DNA of 64,000 bases from Apibacter mensalis (GTDB taxonomy: Bacteria; Bacteroidota; Bacteroidia; Flavobacteriales; Weeksellaceae): contig NZ_LIVM01000003.1 of the NCBI RefSeq assembly GCF_001418685.1, positions 1 through 64,000 of the forward strand, given 5' to 3'. Below, piece after piece: positions 43,539 to 52,532 of this stretch. Both the position numbers and the translations under genes were made by a program. The notes beneath the pieces are model-generated. The model did no database searches, had not been told where the DNA came from, and worked only from the letters and a program-made list of their open reading frames with translations. The first letter of the stretch is position 1. Each line of letters starts with the position of its first letter.

Positions 43539-44900
43539 ATGAAAAATATTCATACATATAAAAACTATTATTTTATAGGAATTGGAGGAATCGGAATGAG
43601 TGCTATAGCTCGTTATTTCAAATTTTCCAACGCAACAGTGTATGGATATGATAAGATACCTACTAAGCTTACTCATAACCTTGAAAATGAAAACATACCT
43701 ATCATTTATGATGATAATATTTCATTGCTTCCGAATACTATTTCCGTTGAAAATACGATTGTTATATATACACCGGCTATACCCGAAAATTTAAAAATTA
43801 AAAATTATTTTATTGATAATGGTTTTACACTTGTAAAACGATCTCAAATTTTAGGCGAAATCACCAAAAGTACCAGGTGTATAGCTATAGCAGGAACACA
43901 CGGAAAGACAACAACTTCGACTTTATTAGGCCATATATGTAAATATGCAAATCTTCCTGCAACAGCCTTTTTAGGAGGGATTTCTGCCAATTATAAATCT
44001 AATTTTATTTATAATGGCTCAAAGATTTCCATTGTGGAAGCAGATGAATTTGATCGGTCCTTTTTGACTCTTTATCCCAATATAGCAACCATAACATCCA
44101 CTGAATCAGACCATTTAGATATCTATAAAAATCATGAAAGTATTATAGATTCTTATAATCAATTTGCTGACTTGATTCCTGATAACGGATTTTTAATAGT
44201 GAAAAAGGGCTTACCCATAAAAGCTAAGCATCTTACTTACTCAGCCTATGAAAAGGCTGATTATTATGCTGAAAATATTCAACTAGTTAATGATCATTTC
44301 AAATTTGATTTAGTAACGCCTCATCAAATTATAAAAGATTTCATATTACCCATACCTGGAAAACACAATGTTGAAAATGCAATAGCCGCTTTAGCAATCG
44401 CTTTACAGTTAGATATTGAAGCTGAGGTATTACGCAGAGCATTAGCTGATTTCAAAGGTGTTTTACGCAGATTCAACAAACATGTATTTGAGAATAATAA
44501 AGTTTACATAGATGATTATGCACATCATCCGACTGAAATTAATGCAGTACTAGATACAATTAGAAATTTGTATCCTACAAAAAAATTGCTTACTGTATTT
44601 CAGCCTCACCTTTATTCCAGGACAGCAGATTTTGCTGAAGATTTTGCTAAAAGTCTCGGTAAAACGGATAAGCTTATTCTATTAGACATCTACCCTGCCA
44701 GAGAAATACCAATAGAAGGAATAACCTCCGAATGGCTTGCTGATAAAATACCACTTGATGATAAGGAAATAAGCTCGATAGATAATGTTTTAGAAACTAT
44801 TAAGACAAAAGATTTTGATGTACTCTTAACCATAGGAGCCGGTAACATAGATACTTTATATGATCCCATAATAAATTGGCTTAATGAAATTAAAATATAG
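43539..44900 (+). CDS. murC: UDP-MurNAc:L-alanine ligase MurC
   Basis: 453 residues. N-terminal Rossmann motif FIGIGGIGMSAIARYF, ATP site AIAGTHGKTTTSTLLGH, EADEFDRSFLTL, DDYAHHPTEINAVL and FQPHLYSRTADF. It adds L-alanine, the first residue of the stem peptide. Starts 5 bases after murG and overlaps ftsQ by 17 bases. Confidence 0.97.
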   Translation: MKNIHTYKNYYFIGIGGIGMSAIARYFKFSNATVYGYDKIPTKLTHNLENENIPIIYDDNISLLPNTISVENTIVIYTPAIPENLKIKNYFIDNGFTLVKRSQILGEITKSTRCIAIAGTHGKTTTSTLLGHICKYANLPATAFLGGISANYKSNFIYNGSKISIVEADEFDRSFLTLYPNIATITSTESDHLDIYKNHESIIDSYNQFADLIPDNGFLIVKKGLPIKAKHLTYSAYEKADYYAENIQLVNDHFKFDLVTPHQIIKDFILPIPGKHNVENAIAALAIALQLDIEAEVLRRALADFKGVLRRFNKHVFENNKVYIDDYAHHPTEINAVLDTIRNLYPTKKLLTVFQPHLYSRTADFAEDFAKSLGKTDKLILLDIYPAREIPIEGITSEWLADKIPLDDKEISSIDNVLETIKTKDFDVLLTIGAGNIDTLYDPIINWLNEIKI

Positions 44901-45612
44901 ATTTATAAAAATTTCTTTATTAGTAATACTATTAGGATTTATGATGAAATTTGCAGTACGAAGACATAACGAAAAAAATATAGATAACGTCAATATTCAC
45001 ATTGAAAATTCTGACTATGTACATTTCATTACAAATGCTATGATTACTGACATTATCAATCAATCATCAAAAAATGGAAAAAAAATTATTAAAATAAAAG
45101 ATATTGATATTTCAAAAACCGAAAAAAATCTGGATACTGTACCTTTTATATCGAATAGCAATGTTTATATAGACTTAAATGGATCCATAAATATAAATGT
45201 CGGTCAAAAAATTCCTGTTGCAAGAATTAAAACGCCAAATGAAGAATTTTATTTAGATCAATTCGGCACTAAATTTCCTTTGTCCAAAAACTTTTCATTA
45301 CCCTGTTTAATAGTATGCGGAGAAATCAAAGCTGAAGAATATAAGAAATTAGTAAAGCTGACTCGATTAATAACAGAAGACGATATTTTAAAAAATCACA
45401 TTATAAGCATCGATAAAGATAAAAAAAATAATTATAATTTACTTTTAAATGTAACAGGGGGATATATAGAATATGGTGATCTAAAAAACAACCATCAGAA
45501 ACTTACGAATTTGAAAGAATTTTATAAACAATATCTAGATTACGTGGGGTTTGGAGTTTACAAAAAAATAAGTTTAAAGTATGACAATCAAATAGTGGCA
45601 ACAAAGAGATAA
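44884..45612 (+). CDS. ftsQ: FtsQ-like division protein
   Basis: 242 residues: short cytoplasmic start, one membrane helix (about 8-24, ISLLVILLGFMMKFAVR), and an extracytoplasmic part. The segment KNLDTVPFISNSNVYIDLNGSININVGQKIPVARI matches the end of the beta domain usual for FtsQ, and LKEFYKQYLD resembles its C-terminal region. The N-terminal POTRA domain is only loosely recognisable. The call rests on topology, this segment and place between murC and ftsA. Confidence 0.85.
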   Translation: MKLKYRFIKISLLVILLGFMMKFAVRRHNEKNIDNVNIHIENSDYVHFITNAMITDIINQSSKNGKKIIKIKDIDISKTEKNLDTVPFISNSNVYIDLNGSININVGQKIPVARIKTPNEEFYLDQFGTKFPLSKNFSLPCLIVCGEIKAEEYKKLVKLTRLITEDDILKNHIISIDKDKKNNYNLLLNVTGGYIEYGDLKNNHQKLTNLKEFYKQYLDYVGFGVYKKISLKYDNQIVATKR

Positions 45613-45614
45613 AT

Positions 45615-46991
45615 ATGAACGACAACAATATTGCAGTAGGTTTGGATATAGGCACAACAAAGATTGTTGCTATAGTTGGTCAAAGGAACGACCATGGTAA
45701 ATTGGTTATTCTGGGAATGGGAAGAGCTAAAAGTTTAGGGGTTCATCGGGGTGTAGTAAATAATATTACTCAGACTATTGATTCAATTAAAAAGGCTATT
45801 AATGAGGCTGAAAAAGCCGCAAATTACAAAATCACCGATGTTACCGTAGGAATTGCAGGACAACATATTAGAAGCCTTCAACATAGCGATTATATTTCCA
45901 GACCTAACTTTGAAGATGTTATTGACGACACGGATATTGAAAAATTAAAAGAACAAGTACATAAACTGGTTATGTTGCCGGGTGAAGAAATCGTACATGT
46001 TCTTCCGCAAGAATACAAAGTAGATTCTCAATCTGAAATTATTGAGCCGCGTGGTTTTCATGGAAGCAGATTGGAAGCTAATTTTCATGTGGTAGTAGGA
46101 CAAATTTCTTTAATAAGAAATATTGCCAGATGTGTTAAAGAAGCCGGATTAAATTTAGTTGGAATAACTTTAGAGCCTCTTGCATCATCTGATGCTGTAT
46201 TGAGCCAAGAAGAAAAAGAAGCCGGTGTAGCTTTGATTGACGTGGGTGGAGGTACAACGGATATTGCCGTTTTTAAAGATAATATCATACGTCATACTGC
46301 AGTAATTCCTTTTGGAGGTAATGTAATTACAGACGATATCAAATCAGGTTGTTCAATAATTGAAAGGCAAGCAGAAATCTTAAAAGTCAAATACGGATCT
46401 GCCTGGCCTTCAGAAAATAAAGAAATAGAGGTCATTAGTATACCCGGATTGCACGGAAGAGATCCAAAGGAAATTACGGTCAAAAAATTATCTCAAATTA
46501 TTCATGCAAGAGTGGAAGAAATAATTTCATTAGCATACATGGAATTAAAAAATTACGGATGTGAAGAGCAAAAGAAAAAATTAATTGCAGGAATTGTAAT
46601 GACCGGAGGTGGTTCTAAATTAAAACATTTACGACAATTAACGGAATATACTACAGGAATGGATATACGTATCGGATACTGCAACGAACATCTGGCCGGG
46701 GGACAGCCTGAAGAATTGGCAAGTCCAGAATATGCAACAGCAATAGGACTTTTAATGACCGGACTTAAAAACCTTGATTTAAAGAAAAACAAAATTCAAC
46801 AGGAGCCAAAAAATATAAAGAATCCTGAAGCAATTGCAGAATCTCCTAACGAAAAAAATAGTCCAAATAATACTTTAAATATTGATCAAAAAAATTTGAA
46901 CGAAGAAAAGAAAAAAAATAAAGATAAGAAAAAATCAATATTTGCTTCTTTTCAAGAAAAATTTATTAAATATATTAACGATACAGAATAA
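45615..46991 (+). CDS. ftsA: Cell division protein FtsA
   Basis: 458 residues, actin-like ATPase: phosphate-1 motif GLDIGTTKIVAIVG, IDVGGGTTDIAVF (phosphate-2), and GIVMTGGGSKLKHLRQL (adenosine motif). SHS2 (1C) insert in the first half. After residue about 395 comes a Lys/Asn-rich linker, then IFASFQEKFIKYIND, a likely amphipathic membrane-binding helix. FtsA tethers FtsZ filaments to the inner membrane. Starts 2 bases after ftsQ. Confidence 0.96.
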   Translation: MNDNNIAVGLDIGTTKIVAIVGQRNDHGKLVILGMGRAKSLGVHRGVVNNITQTIDSIKKAINEAEKAANYKITDVTVGIAGQHIRSLQHSDYISRPNFEDVIDDTDIEKLKEQVHKLVMLPGEEIVHVLPQEYKVDSQSEIIEPRGFHGSRLEANFHVVVGQISLIRNIARCVKEAGLNLVGITLEPLASSDAVLSQEEKEAGVALIDVGGGTTDIAVFKDNIIRHTAVIPFGGNVITDDIKSGCSIIERQAEILKVKYGSAWPSENKEIEVISIPGLHGRDPKEITVKKLSQIIHARVEEIISLAYMELKNYGCEEQKKKLIAGIVMTGGGSKLKHLRQLTEYTTGMDIRIGYCNEHLAGGQPEELASPEYATAIGLLMTGLKNLDLKKNKIQQEPKNIKNPEAIAESPNEKNSPNNTLNIDQKNLNEEKKKNKDKKKSIFASFQEKFIKYINDTE

Positions 46992-47005
46992 ACCGATAGA
47001 AAACA

Positions 47006-48832
47006 ATGGATAATACAGAGAACAATAAGTTATTTTTTGAGCTGCCCAAAAATAAAACTTCTGCCATCAAAGTTATTGGTGTTGGAGGTGGTGGTAATAA
47101 TGCTGTTGGATATATGTATGATCAAGGGATTACAGGGGTAGATTTTATAATTTGTAATACAGATGCGCAGGCATTAATAAATAACCCTATCCCAAATAAA
47201 ATTCAACTAGGAAATACAATTACGGAAGGATTAGGTGCGGGAGCCAATCCTGAGATTGGTGAACAAGCTGCACTGGAAAGTATTGATGACATTAAAAGTG
47301 CTCTGGGTGAGCACACAAAAATGGTCTTCATTACTGCCGGAATGGGAGGAGGAACCGGCACAGGAGCTGCTCCAATTATTTCCGGAATTGCGAAAGAGAT
47401 GGGTATTCTAACTGTCGGAATAGTCACTATTCCGTTTTCCTTTGAAGGTAAAACCCGATTGGAACAAGCGGAAAAAGGTCTTGAAAAAATCAGGAAAAAT
47501 GTTGACTCTTTAATAGTCGTTAAAAACGATAAGCTTAGGGAACTATACGGAAATTTGGGCTATAAATCAGGATTTTCAAAGTCAAATGAGGTTCTTAGCA
47601 CTGCAGCAAAAGGAATCGCTGAGGTAATTACCAAAAATTACTCCATCAATATAGATTTACGTGATGCTAAAACCGTTCTGGCAGATAGCGGAACAGCTAT
47701 TATGGGATCTGCTATTTCTTCCGGCCCTAATAAAGCTCAAGATGCAATTATGACTGCATTAGATTCTCCTTTGCTTAATGATAATAAAATTACAGGTGCT
47801 AAGAATGTATTATTGCTTATTGTTTCCGGTGATGATGAGATAACTGTAGATGAAATAGGAATTATTAACGATCATATTCAATCTGAAGCCGGTAATAATA
47901 CAAATATTATTATGGGTATAGGTGAAGATGAAAGCTTAGGAGATAATATTAGCGTTACCGTAATTGCAACTGGATTCCCGGTAGATGATGAAAGAAACAG
48001 CGGTAAAGAAAAAGAAAAAATCGTACATACCTTAACAGATGATTTACCCACTTCCAACTCTTTGAATTTGGGAAATGGAAAAGCTACAGATTTTTATAGT
48101 CAGAAAGATAATAGCACTGTTGAGTCTACAATAATTCCTTCAATAAATAAAAAAAATTATGTTCAGGAAAAAACTGAAGAAAAAAATATTCAAAAAATAA
48201 TAACTTTAGAAGATGAAGAAGAAATAACTAGTTTTGGAATATCTAACCGACAAGATCCCACTATACCTTCATTTCATATCGATGAGGAAATAAATATTAT
48301 TAAAAAGGATGCAATTTCTACTAAAAATAATGAAACAACTTTATTTTCTAATATAGAAAATATATTCCAGGAAATTAAAGAAGACAAACTTCCAGAGTCT
48401 CTTGTAAACTCATCTACTATATTCACATTAGATGAGGCTGATGAATTTACTCAAAAAGTAAATTTACAAACAGAAACAGAAGAAGGAAGCTTTAATACTA
48501 GTAAAATTCAGCTCCCTGAAGATAAAAAGATCAGTTTCACAGAAAATCAAACAGTTTCGGAAGATAAAAATTATTCTTCAGAGTCTTTAAATGAGCTTAT
48601 GGAAAAGAAAATTCAGGAAAGGAGAGAAAGATTGAAAAAGCTTAATAGCAAATTTCAAGGATTATCTAAACAAAATGTTGATGAAGTAGAAAGAGTTCCT
48701 GCTTATAAAAGACAAGGTATTAATTTAGACGAAAATATAAATTCCAGTAAAAGCTCAGACATGTACTTCAATAAAAAAACCAATGAAGTTCAAATTCGAC
48801 CAAACAATTTTTTTCATGATAATGTTGATTAA
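47006..48832 (+). CDS. ftsZ: Cell division protein FtsZ with a long C-terminal linker
   Basis: 608 residues. GTPase core (about 18-330): VGGGGNNAVGYMYDQGITG, tubulin signature AGMGGGTGTGAAPIISG and T7-loop region. After it comes a disordered linker of roughly 250 residues rich in Glu, Lys, Asn and Ser, then a basic helix (ERRERLKKLNSKFQG) and the tip VQIRPNNFFHDNVD, a flavobacterial-type C-terminal peptide that would bind FtsA. E. coli FtsZ is 383 residues, so the linker is much longer. Forms the division ring. Starts 14 bases after ftsA. Confidence 0.97.
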   Translation: MDNTENNKLFFELPKNKTSAIKVIGVGGGGNNAVGYMYDQGITGVDFIICNTDAQALINNPIPNKIQLGNTITEGLGAGANPEIGEQAALESIDDIKSALGEHTKMVFITAGMGGGTGTGAAPIISGIAKEMGILTVGIVTIPFSFEGKTRLEQAEKGLEKIRKNVDSLIVVKNDKLRELYGNLGYKSGFSKSNEVLSTAAKGIAEVITKNYSINIDLRDAKTVLADSGTAIMGSAISSGPNKAQDAIMTALDSPLLNDNKITGAKNVLLLIVSGDDEITVDEIGIINDHIQSEAGNNTNIIMGIGEDESLGDNISVTVIATGFPVDDERNSGKEKEKIVHTLTDDLPTSNSLNLGNGKATDFYSQKDNSTVESTIIPSINKKNYVQEKTEEKNIQKIITLEDEEEITSFGISNRQDPTIPSFHIDEEINIIKKDAISTKNNETTLFSNIENIFQEIKEDKLPESLVNSSTIFTLDEADEFTQKVNLQTETEEGSFNTSKIQLPEDKKISFTENQTVSEDKNYSSESLNELMEKKIQERRERLKKLNSKFQGLSKQNVDEVERVPAYKRQGINLDENINSSKSSDMYFNKKTNEVQIRPNNFFHDNVD

Positions 48833-48853
48833 TCCATAACCTAAAGAAATAAC

Positions 48854-49300
48854 ATGAGCTTAGAAACTAAAATAATGAATGCGATGAAAATCGCTATGAA
48901 AGATAAAGATAAAGTAGCATTAGAATCTTTACGAGCTATTAAATCACAATTATTATTACTTAAAACTGATGGCAAGACAGAAGCTATTTCTCCTGACCAG
49001 GAAATAGCTTTATTACAAAGGTTAGTTAAGCAGAGAAAGGAAGCTTATGAACAATTTTTAACAAATAATAGAAATGAATTGGCTGAAAATGAATTAGCTC
49101 AAGCAAAAGTCATTGAGCAATTCCTCCCTACTCAACTTACTTTAGAAGAATTAGAAAAAGAGCTAAGAAAAATTATTGCAGAAACCGGTGCCCAAGACAT
49201 CAAAGACCTTGGTAAGGTTATGGGAATAGCCTCCAAAAAATTACAGGGAAAATCAGAGGGAAAAACAATATCAGAAACTGTTAGGAAGTTGTTATCCTAA
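48854..49300 (+). CDS. GatB/YqeY-domain protein
   Basis: 148 residues, a stand-alone YqeY domain as found in the tail of GatB and GlnRS. Blocks: ALESLRAIKSQLLLLKTDG, LLQRLVKQRKEAYEQF, AEVIEQFLPTQL-like AKVIEQFLPTQL, and DLGKVMGIASKKLQGKSEG. It may assist tRNA-dependent processes; the exact role is not established. It closes the dcw operon, 21 bases after ftsZ and just before a terminator. Confidence 0.93.
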   Translation: MSLETKIMNAMKIAMKDKDKVALESLRAIKSQLLLLKTDGKTEAISPDQEIALLQRLVKQRKEAYEQFLTNNRNELAENELAQAKVIEQFLPTQLTLEELEKELRKIIAETGAQDIKDLGKVMGIASKKLQGKSEGKTISETVRKLLS

Positions 49301-49315
49301 TTTATCTTTTATATT

Positions 49316-49342
49316 AAAGCCGATTGATTCAGTCGGCTTTTT
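49316..49342 (+). terminator. Terminator of the dcw operon
   Basis: AAAGCCGA (49316-49323) pairs with TCGGCTTT (49333-49340) around a 9-base loop and is followed by T residues. It lies 15 bases after the yqeY-like gene stop. Confidence 0.92.
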
Positions 49343-49519
49343 AATTTATACATAATCTTATTATCTATTTATCGATCTGCTTCATTATAATTTCTTAACA
49401 TAACCCGACCTATTATTTTATATAATTAAAATACTGTATGAACATTTTAAAGATTTAAAATTAAAATATGTTCTATAATTGAACTTATATTTTAATATAA
49501 AGATTATCTGGTAAATCAT

Positions 49520-51649
49520 TCAATCGATCATAGATAATTGAATCCTCTTTCGTTCATAATCTATTTCTATTATTTTTACTTCAACATACTGATGAAGATG
49601 CACAACGGTGCTGATATCATCAATAAATTCTTTACATACTTTGGATATATGCACTAATCCATTTTCTTTTATCCCTATATCTACAAAACAACCAAAATTA
49701 GTGATATTATTAATTATCCCAGGAACCCTCATTCCTAATTTTAAATCATCTATCGTTTTTAAAGAAGGATCGAAGGAAAACATTTTCACTTGGTTTCTCG
49801 GGTCTAATCCCGGTTTCTCCAACTCTTTTAAAATATCATTCAAAGTAAAAACCCCTACTTCTTCGGTGATGTAATTTTTACAATTTATTTTTTGAATTTG
49901 TTCTTTATTCCGGATTAAATCAGACAATTGAATTCCTAAATCTTTAGCCATTTTCATAACAATAGGATAGCTTTCCGGGTGTACCGAAGAATTATCTAAA
50001 GGGTTATCAGAAGTTGGAATTCTCAAAAAACCGGATGCTTGTTGAAAAACCTTTTCACCGAGTCTGGGTACTTTTTTTAAGTCTTGCCTAGTTGAAAATG
50101 CTCCCATTTCTGAACGATATTGAACTATATTTTCAGCCATCTTTTCCCCGATACCGGATACATAGGACAACAAGGATTTACTAGCTGTATTAAGGTTTAC
50201 ACCCACAGTGTTTACACATGAAATAACTACTGCATCTAATTCATTTTTTAATAAAGTTTGATCTACATCGTGTTGATATTGCCCAACCCCTATGGCTTTG
50301 GGGTCTATTTTTACCAGTTCAGCTAAGGGATCTGACAACCTTCTGCCTATTGAAACTGCTCCTCTTACGGTAACATCATAAGAAGGAAATTCTTCCCGAG
50401 CTAGTTTAGATGCAGAATATACAGAAGCACCTGCTTCATTTACCACAAAAACTTTTAAAGGGCGATCAAAAGCTATGGATTGTATTAATCGTTCCGTTTC
50501 TCTGGATGCTGTTCCATTACCTATAGAAATTGCATCAATTTTATAGGCGTTCACCAAAGATTTTATTTTTTTAATCGATTCTTTACCTTCTTTTTGGGGT
50601 GGATGAGGATATATCGTATCATTATGTAATAAATTCCCATTTTCATCCAAGCAAACCAACTTACATCCTGATTTGTATCCCGGATCAATAGCTAAAATTC
50701 TTTTTTCACCTAAAGGAGATTGCAGTAACAGCTGCTTTAAATTGGATGAAAAAACCTTAATGGCTACATGATCAGCAGACTCTTTCGCTTTCCGGAAAGT
50801 TTCATTACTTAAAGCCGGTTCTAACAAGCGTGAAAAGGAATCTTTTATTGCTAAAAGAAGTTGATCTTTAATTGTTTTTTCATTAGTTTTGATTATATGC
50901 TTACTTATAATATGTAAAGCTTCATCTGAATCAACTTTAACTTTTACGCGTAAAAACCCTTCTTTTTCACCTCGTAAGATCGCTAATATCCTATGGGAAG
51001 GCGAACGTTTAAAGTTTTCAGAAAATTCAAAATAATTTGAAAATTTTTGTGCTTCTTGTTCCTCTTCTTTCCCCTTTATCAACTTAGATTCCAGTATTGC
51101 TGTTTGTTGAAAAAAACGCCTTAAACTTGACCGTACGGAATTATTTTCGTTGATCCAGTCTGCAATAATATATCTGGCGCCTTGTAAGGCTTCCTCTACC
51201 GATGTTACATGATCAGAAATAAACTTTGAAACTAAAGTTTTTAAATCCGAAATTGCTTTCTGCGTCATTAAAATTTTTGCCAAAGGCTCTAAACCGTTTT
51301 CAATTGCTACAGACGATTTTGTTTTCCTTTTCTTTTTATAGGGTAAGTAATAGTCTTCTAAAACAGTAAGCTCAAAGCAACTATCAATTTTTTTTCTAAA
51401 ATCTTCGGTTAATGCTCCTTGCTCTTCAATGCTTTTTATGATAAAGTATTTACGTTTTTGAATTTCTTCAAAATTAGCTTTTAATTTGGATATGCTGAAT
51501 AATTGAATCTCGTCCAGGTTTCCGGTCATTTCCTTTCTATAACGAGCAATAAAAGGTATCGTATGATCTTCATTTAACAATCTTACAGTATTTTCTATAC
51601 TTTTTGGTGAAATATCAATCTGTTTCTGAATAAATGAAATCATATTCAT
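49520..51649 (-). CDS. tex: Tex-family RNA-binding protein
   Basis: 709 residues. Layout as in Tex: N-terminal helical Tex domain (residues 1-200, with NEDHTIPFIARYRKEMTG), a YqgF/RuvX-like domain (ILAIDPGYKSGCKLVCLD), helix-hairpin-helix motifs (LSYVSGIGEKMAENIVQYR) and a C-terminal S1 domain (VPGIINNITNFGCFVDIGI). Tex binds nucleic acid and is linked with transcription and stress. Start ATG 51649 is used; a second ATG is two codons in. It is convergent with the dcw operon. Confidence 0.95.
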   Translation of the reverse strand: MNMISFIQKQIDISPKSIENTVRLLNEDHTIPFIARYRKEMTGNLDEIQLFSISKLKANFEEIQKRKYFIIKSIEEQGALTEDFRKKIDSCFELTVLEDYYLPYKKKRKTKSSVAIENGLEPLAKILMTQKAISDLKTLVSKFISDHVTSVEEALQGARYIIADWINENNSVRSSLRRFFQQTAILESKLIKGKEEEQEAQKFSNYFEFSENFKRSPSHRILAILRGEKEGFLRVKVKVDSDEALHIISKHIIKTNEKTIKDQLLLAIKDSFSRLLEPALSNETFRKAKESADHVAIKVFSSNLKQLLLQSPLGEKRILAIDPGYKSGCKLVCLDENGNLLHNDTIYPHPPQKEGKESIKKIKSLVNAYKIDAISIGNGTASRETERLIQSIAFDRPLKVFVVNEAGASVYSASKLAREEFPSYDVTVRGAVSIGRRLSDPLAELVKIDPKAIGVGQYQHDVDQTLLKNELDAVVISCVNTVGVNLNTASKSLLSYVSGIGEKMAENIVQYRSEMGAFSTRQDLKKVPRLGEKVFQQASGFLRIPTSDNPLDNSSVHPESYPIVMKMAKDLGIQLSDLIRNKEQIQKINCKNYITEEVGVFTLNDILKELEKPGLDPRNQVKMFSFDPSLKTIDDLKLGMRVPGIINNITNFGCFVDIGIKENGLVHISKVCKEFIDDISTVVHLHQYVEVKIIEIDYERKRIQLSMID

Positions 51650-51876
51650 AGCAATTATTTTGTATCTAGGAATGGTTTGTATACTTTTTTATTTTATAAA
51701 AATAGGTATTATAAATTAATTGTTTTATCAAAAATTGATTTCATTTTGTATATTATAAAATTTATTTAAAAAGATAACCAAAATAAAATTTATTTTTACT
51801 ACTTGTACTTTATAAATTTTGTTAATTATCTTTAAAATGTCTATTATAAAATAGAGTCTTATATTGTTAAAACTTA

Positions 51877-51884
51877 TATTTTTG
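51877..51884 (+). promoter_or_regulatory. Putative -7 box for rsmG
   Basis: TATTTTTG fits TAnnTTTG, 17 bases before the rsmG ATG at 51902. No -33 TTG at standard spacing is evident. Confidence 0.4.
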
Positions 51885-51901
51885 TATATCTATTAATACC
51901 C

Positions 51902-52528
51902 ATGACAAACTTGATACAAAAGTATTTTCCGGAGATAACTGAGAAACAAATGCGTAGTTTCGAAAAACTTCCTGATTTGTATACAAAATGGAATGAAAAG
52001 ATAAACGTGGTATCAAGAAAAGATATAGATTCTTTACTTGAGAAACATGTACTCCATTCTTTGGGTATTGCAAAAGTAATCAAGTTTACTCCTACCACCA
52101 AAGTATTAGATATTGGTACTGGTGGCGGGTTTCCCGGAATTCCTTTAGCAATACTTTTTCCAGATTCACAATTTACTTTAGCAGATTCTATTGGAAAAAA
52201 AATCAAGGTTGTTAATGATATTGCTCAAATTTTAAATTTAAATAATGTAACCGGAATACACTCACGTGCTGAAAAAATTAAAGAAAAATTCGATTTTGTA
52301 GTAAGCAGGGCAGTAACCCAAATGCCCGTGTTTATGTCCTGGGTTAAAGGCAAATTTATATCTAAAAATATCAATAGTTTACAGAATGGCGTTTTGTATT
52401 TGAAAGGCGGAGATTTAACTGAAGAGCTGAAAAATTTTCCCGAGGCTACTATCTTTGAATTAAAAGATTATTTTGATCAGGAGTTTTTCAAAACTAAGAA
52501 AGTCGTTTATATTAAAAATATGCACTAA
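51902..52528 (+). CDS. rsmG: 16S rRNA guanine-527 N7-methyltransferase
   Basis: 208 residues, full RsmG (GidB) length. Motifs: KWNEKINVVSRKD, the SAM site LDIGTGGGFPGIPLAILFP, DSIGKKIKVVNDI, and FDFVVSRAVTQM. It methylates G527 of 16S rRNA. The next gene's start follows after 4 bases, suggesting co-transcription with the TPR protein. Confidence 0.96.
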   Translation: MTNLIQKYFPEITEKQMRSFEKLPDLYTKWNEKINVVSRKDIDSLLEKHVLHSLGIAKVIKFTPTTKVLDIGTGGGFPGIPLAILFPDSQFTLADSIGKKIKVVNDIAQILNLNNVTGIHSRAEKIKEKFDFVVSRAVTQMPVFMSWVKGKFISKNINSLQNGVLYLKGGDLTEELKNFPEATIFELKDYFDQEFFKTKKVVYIKNMH

Positions 52529-52532
52529 AATT

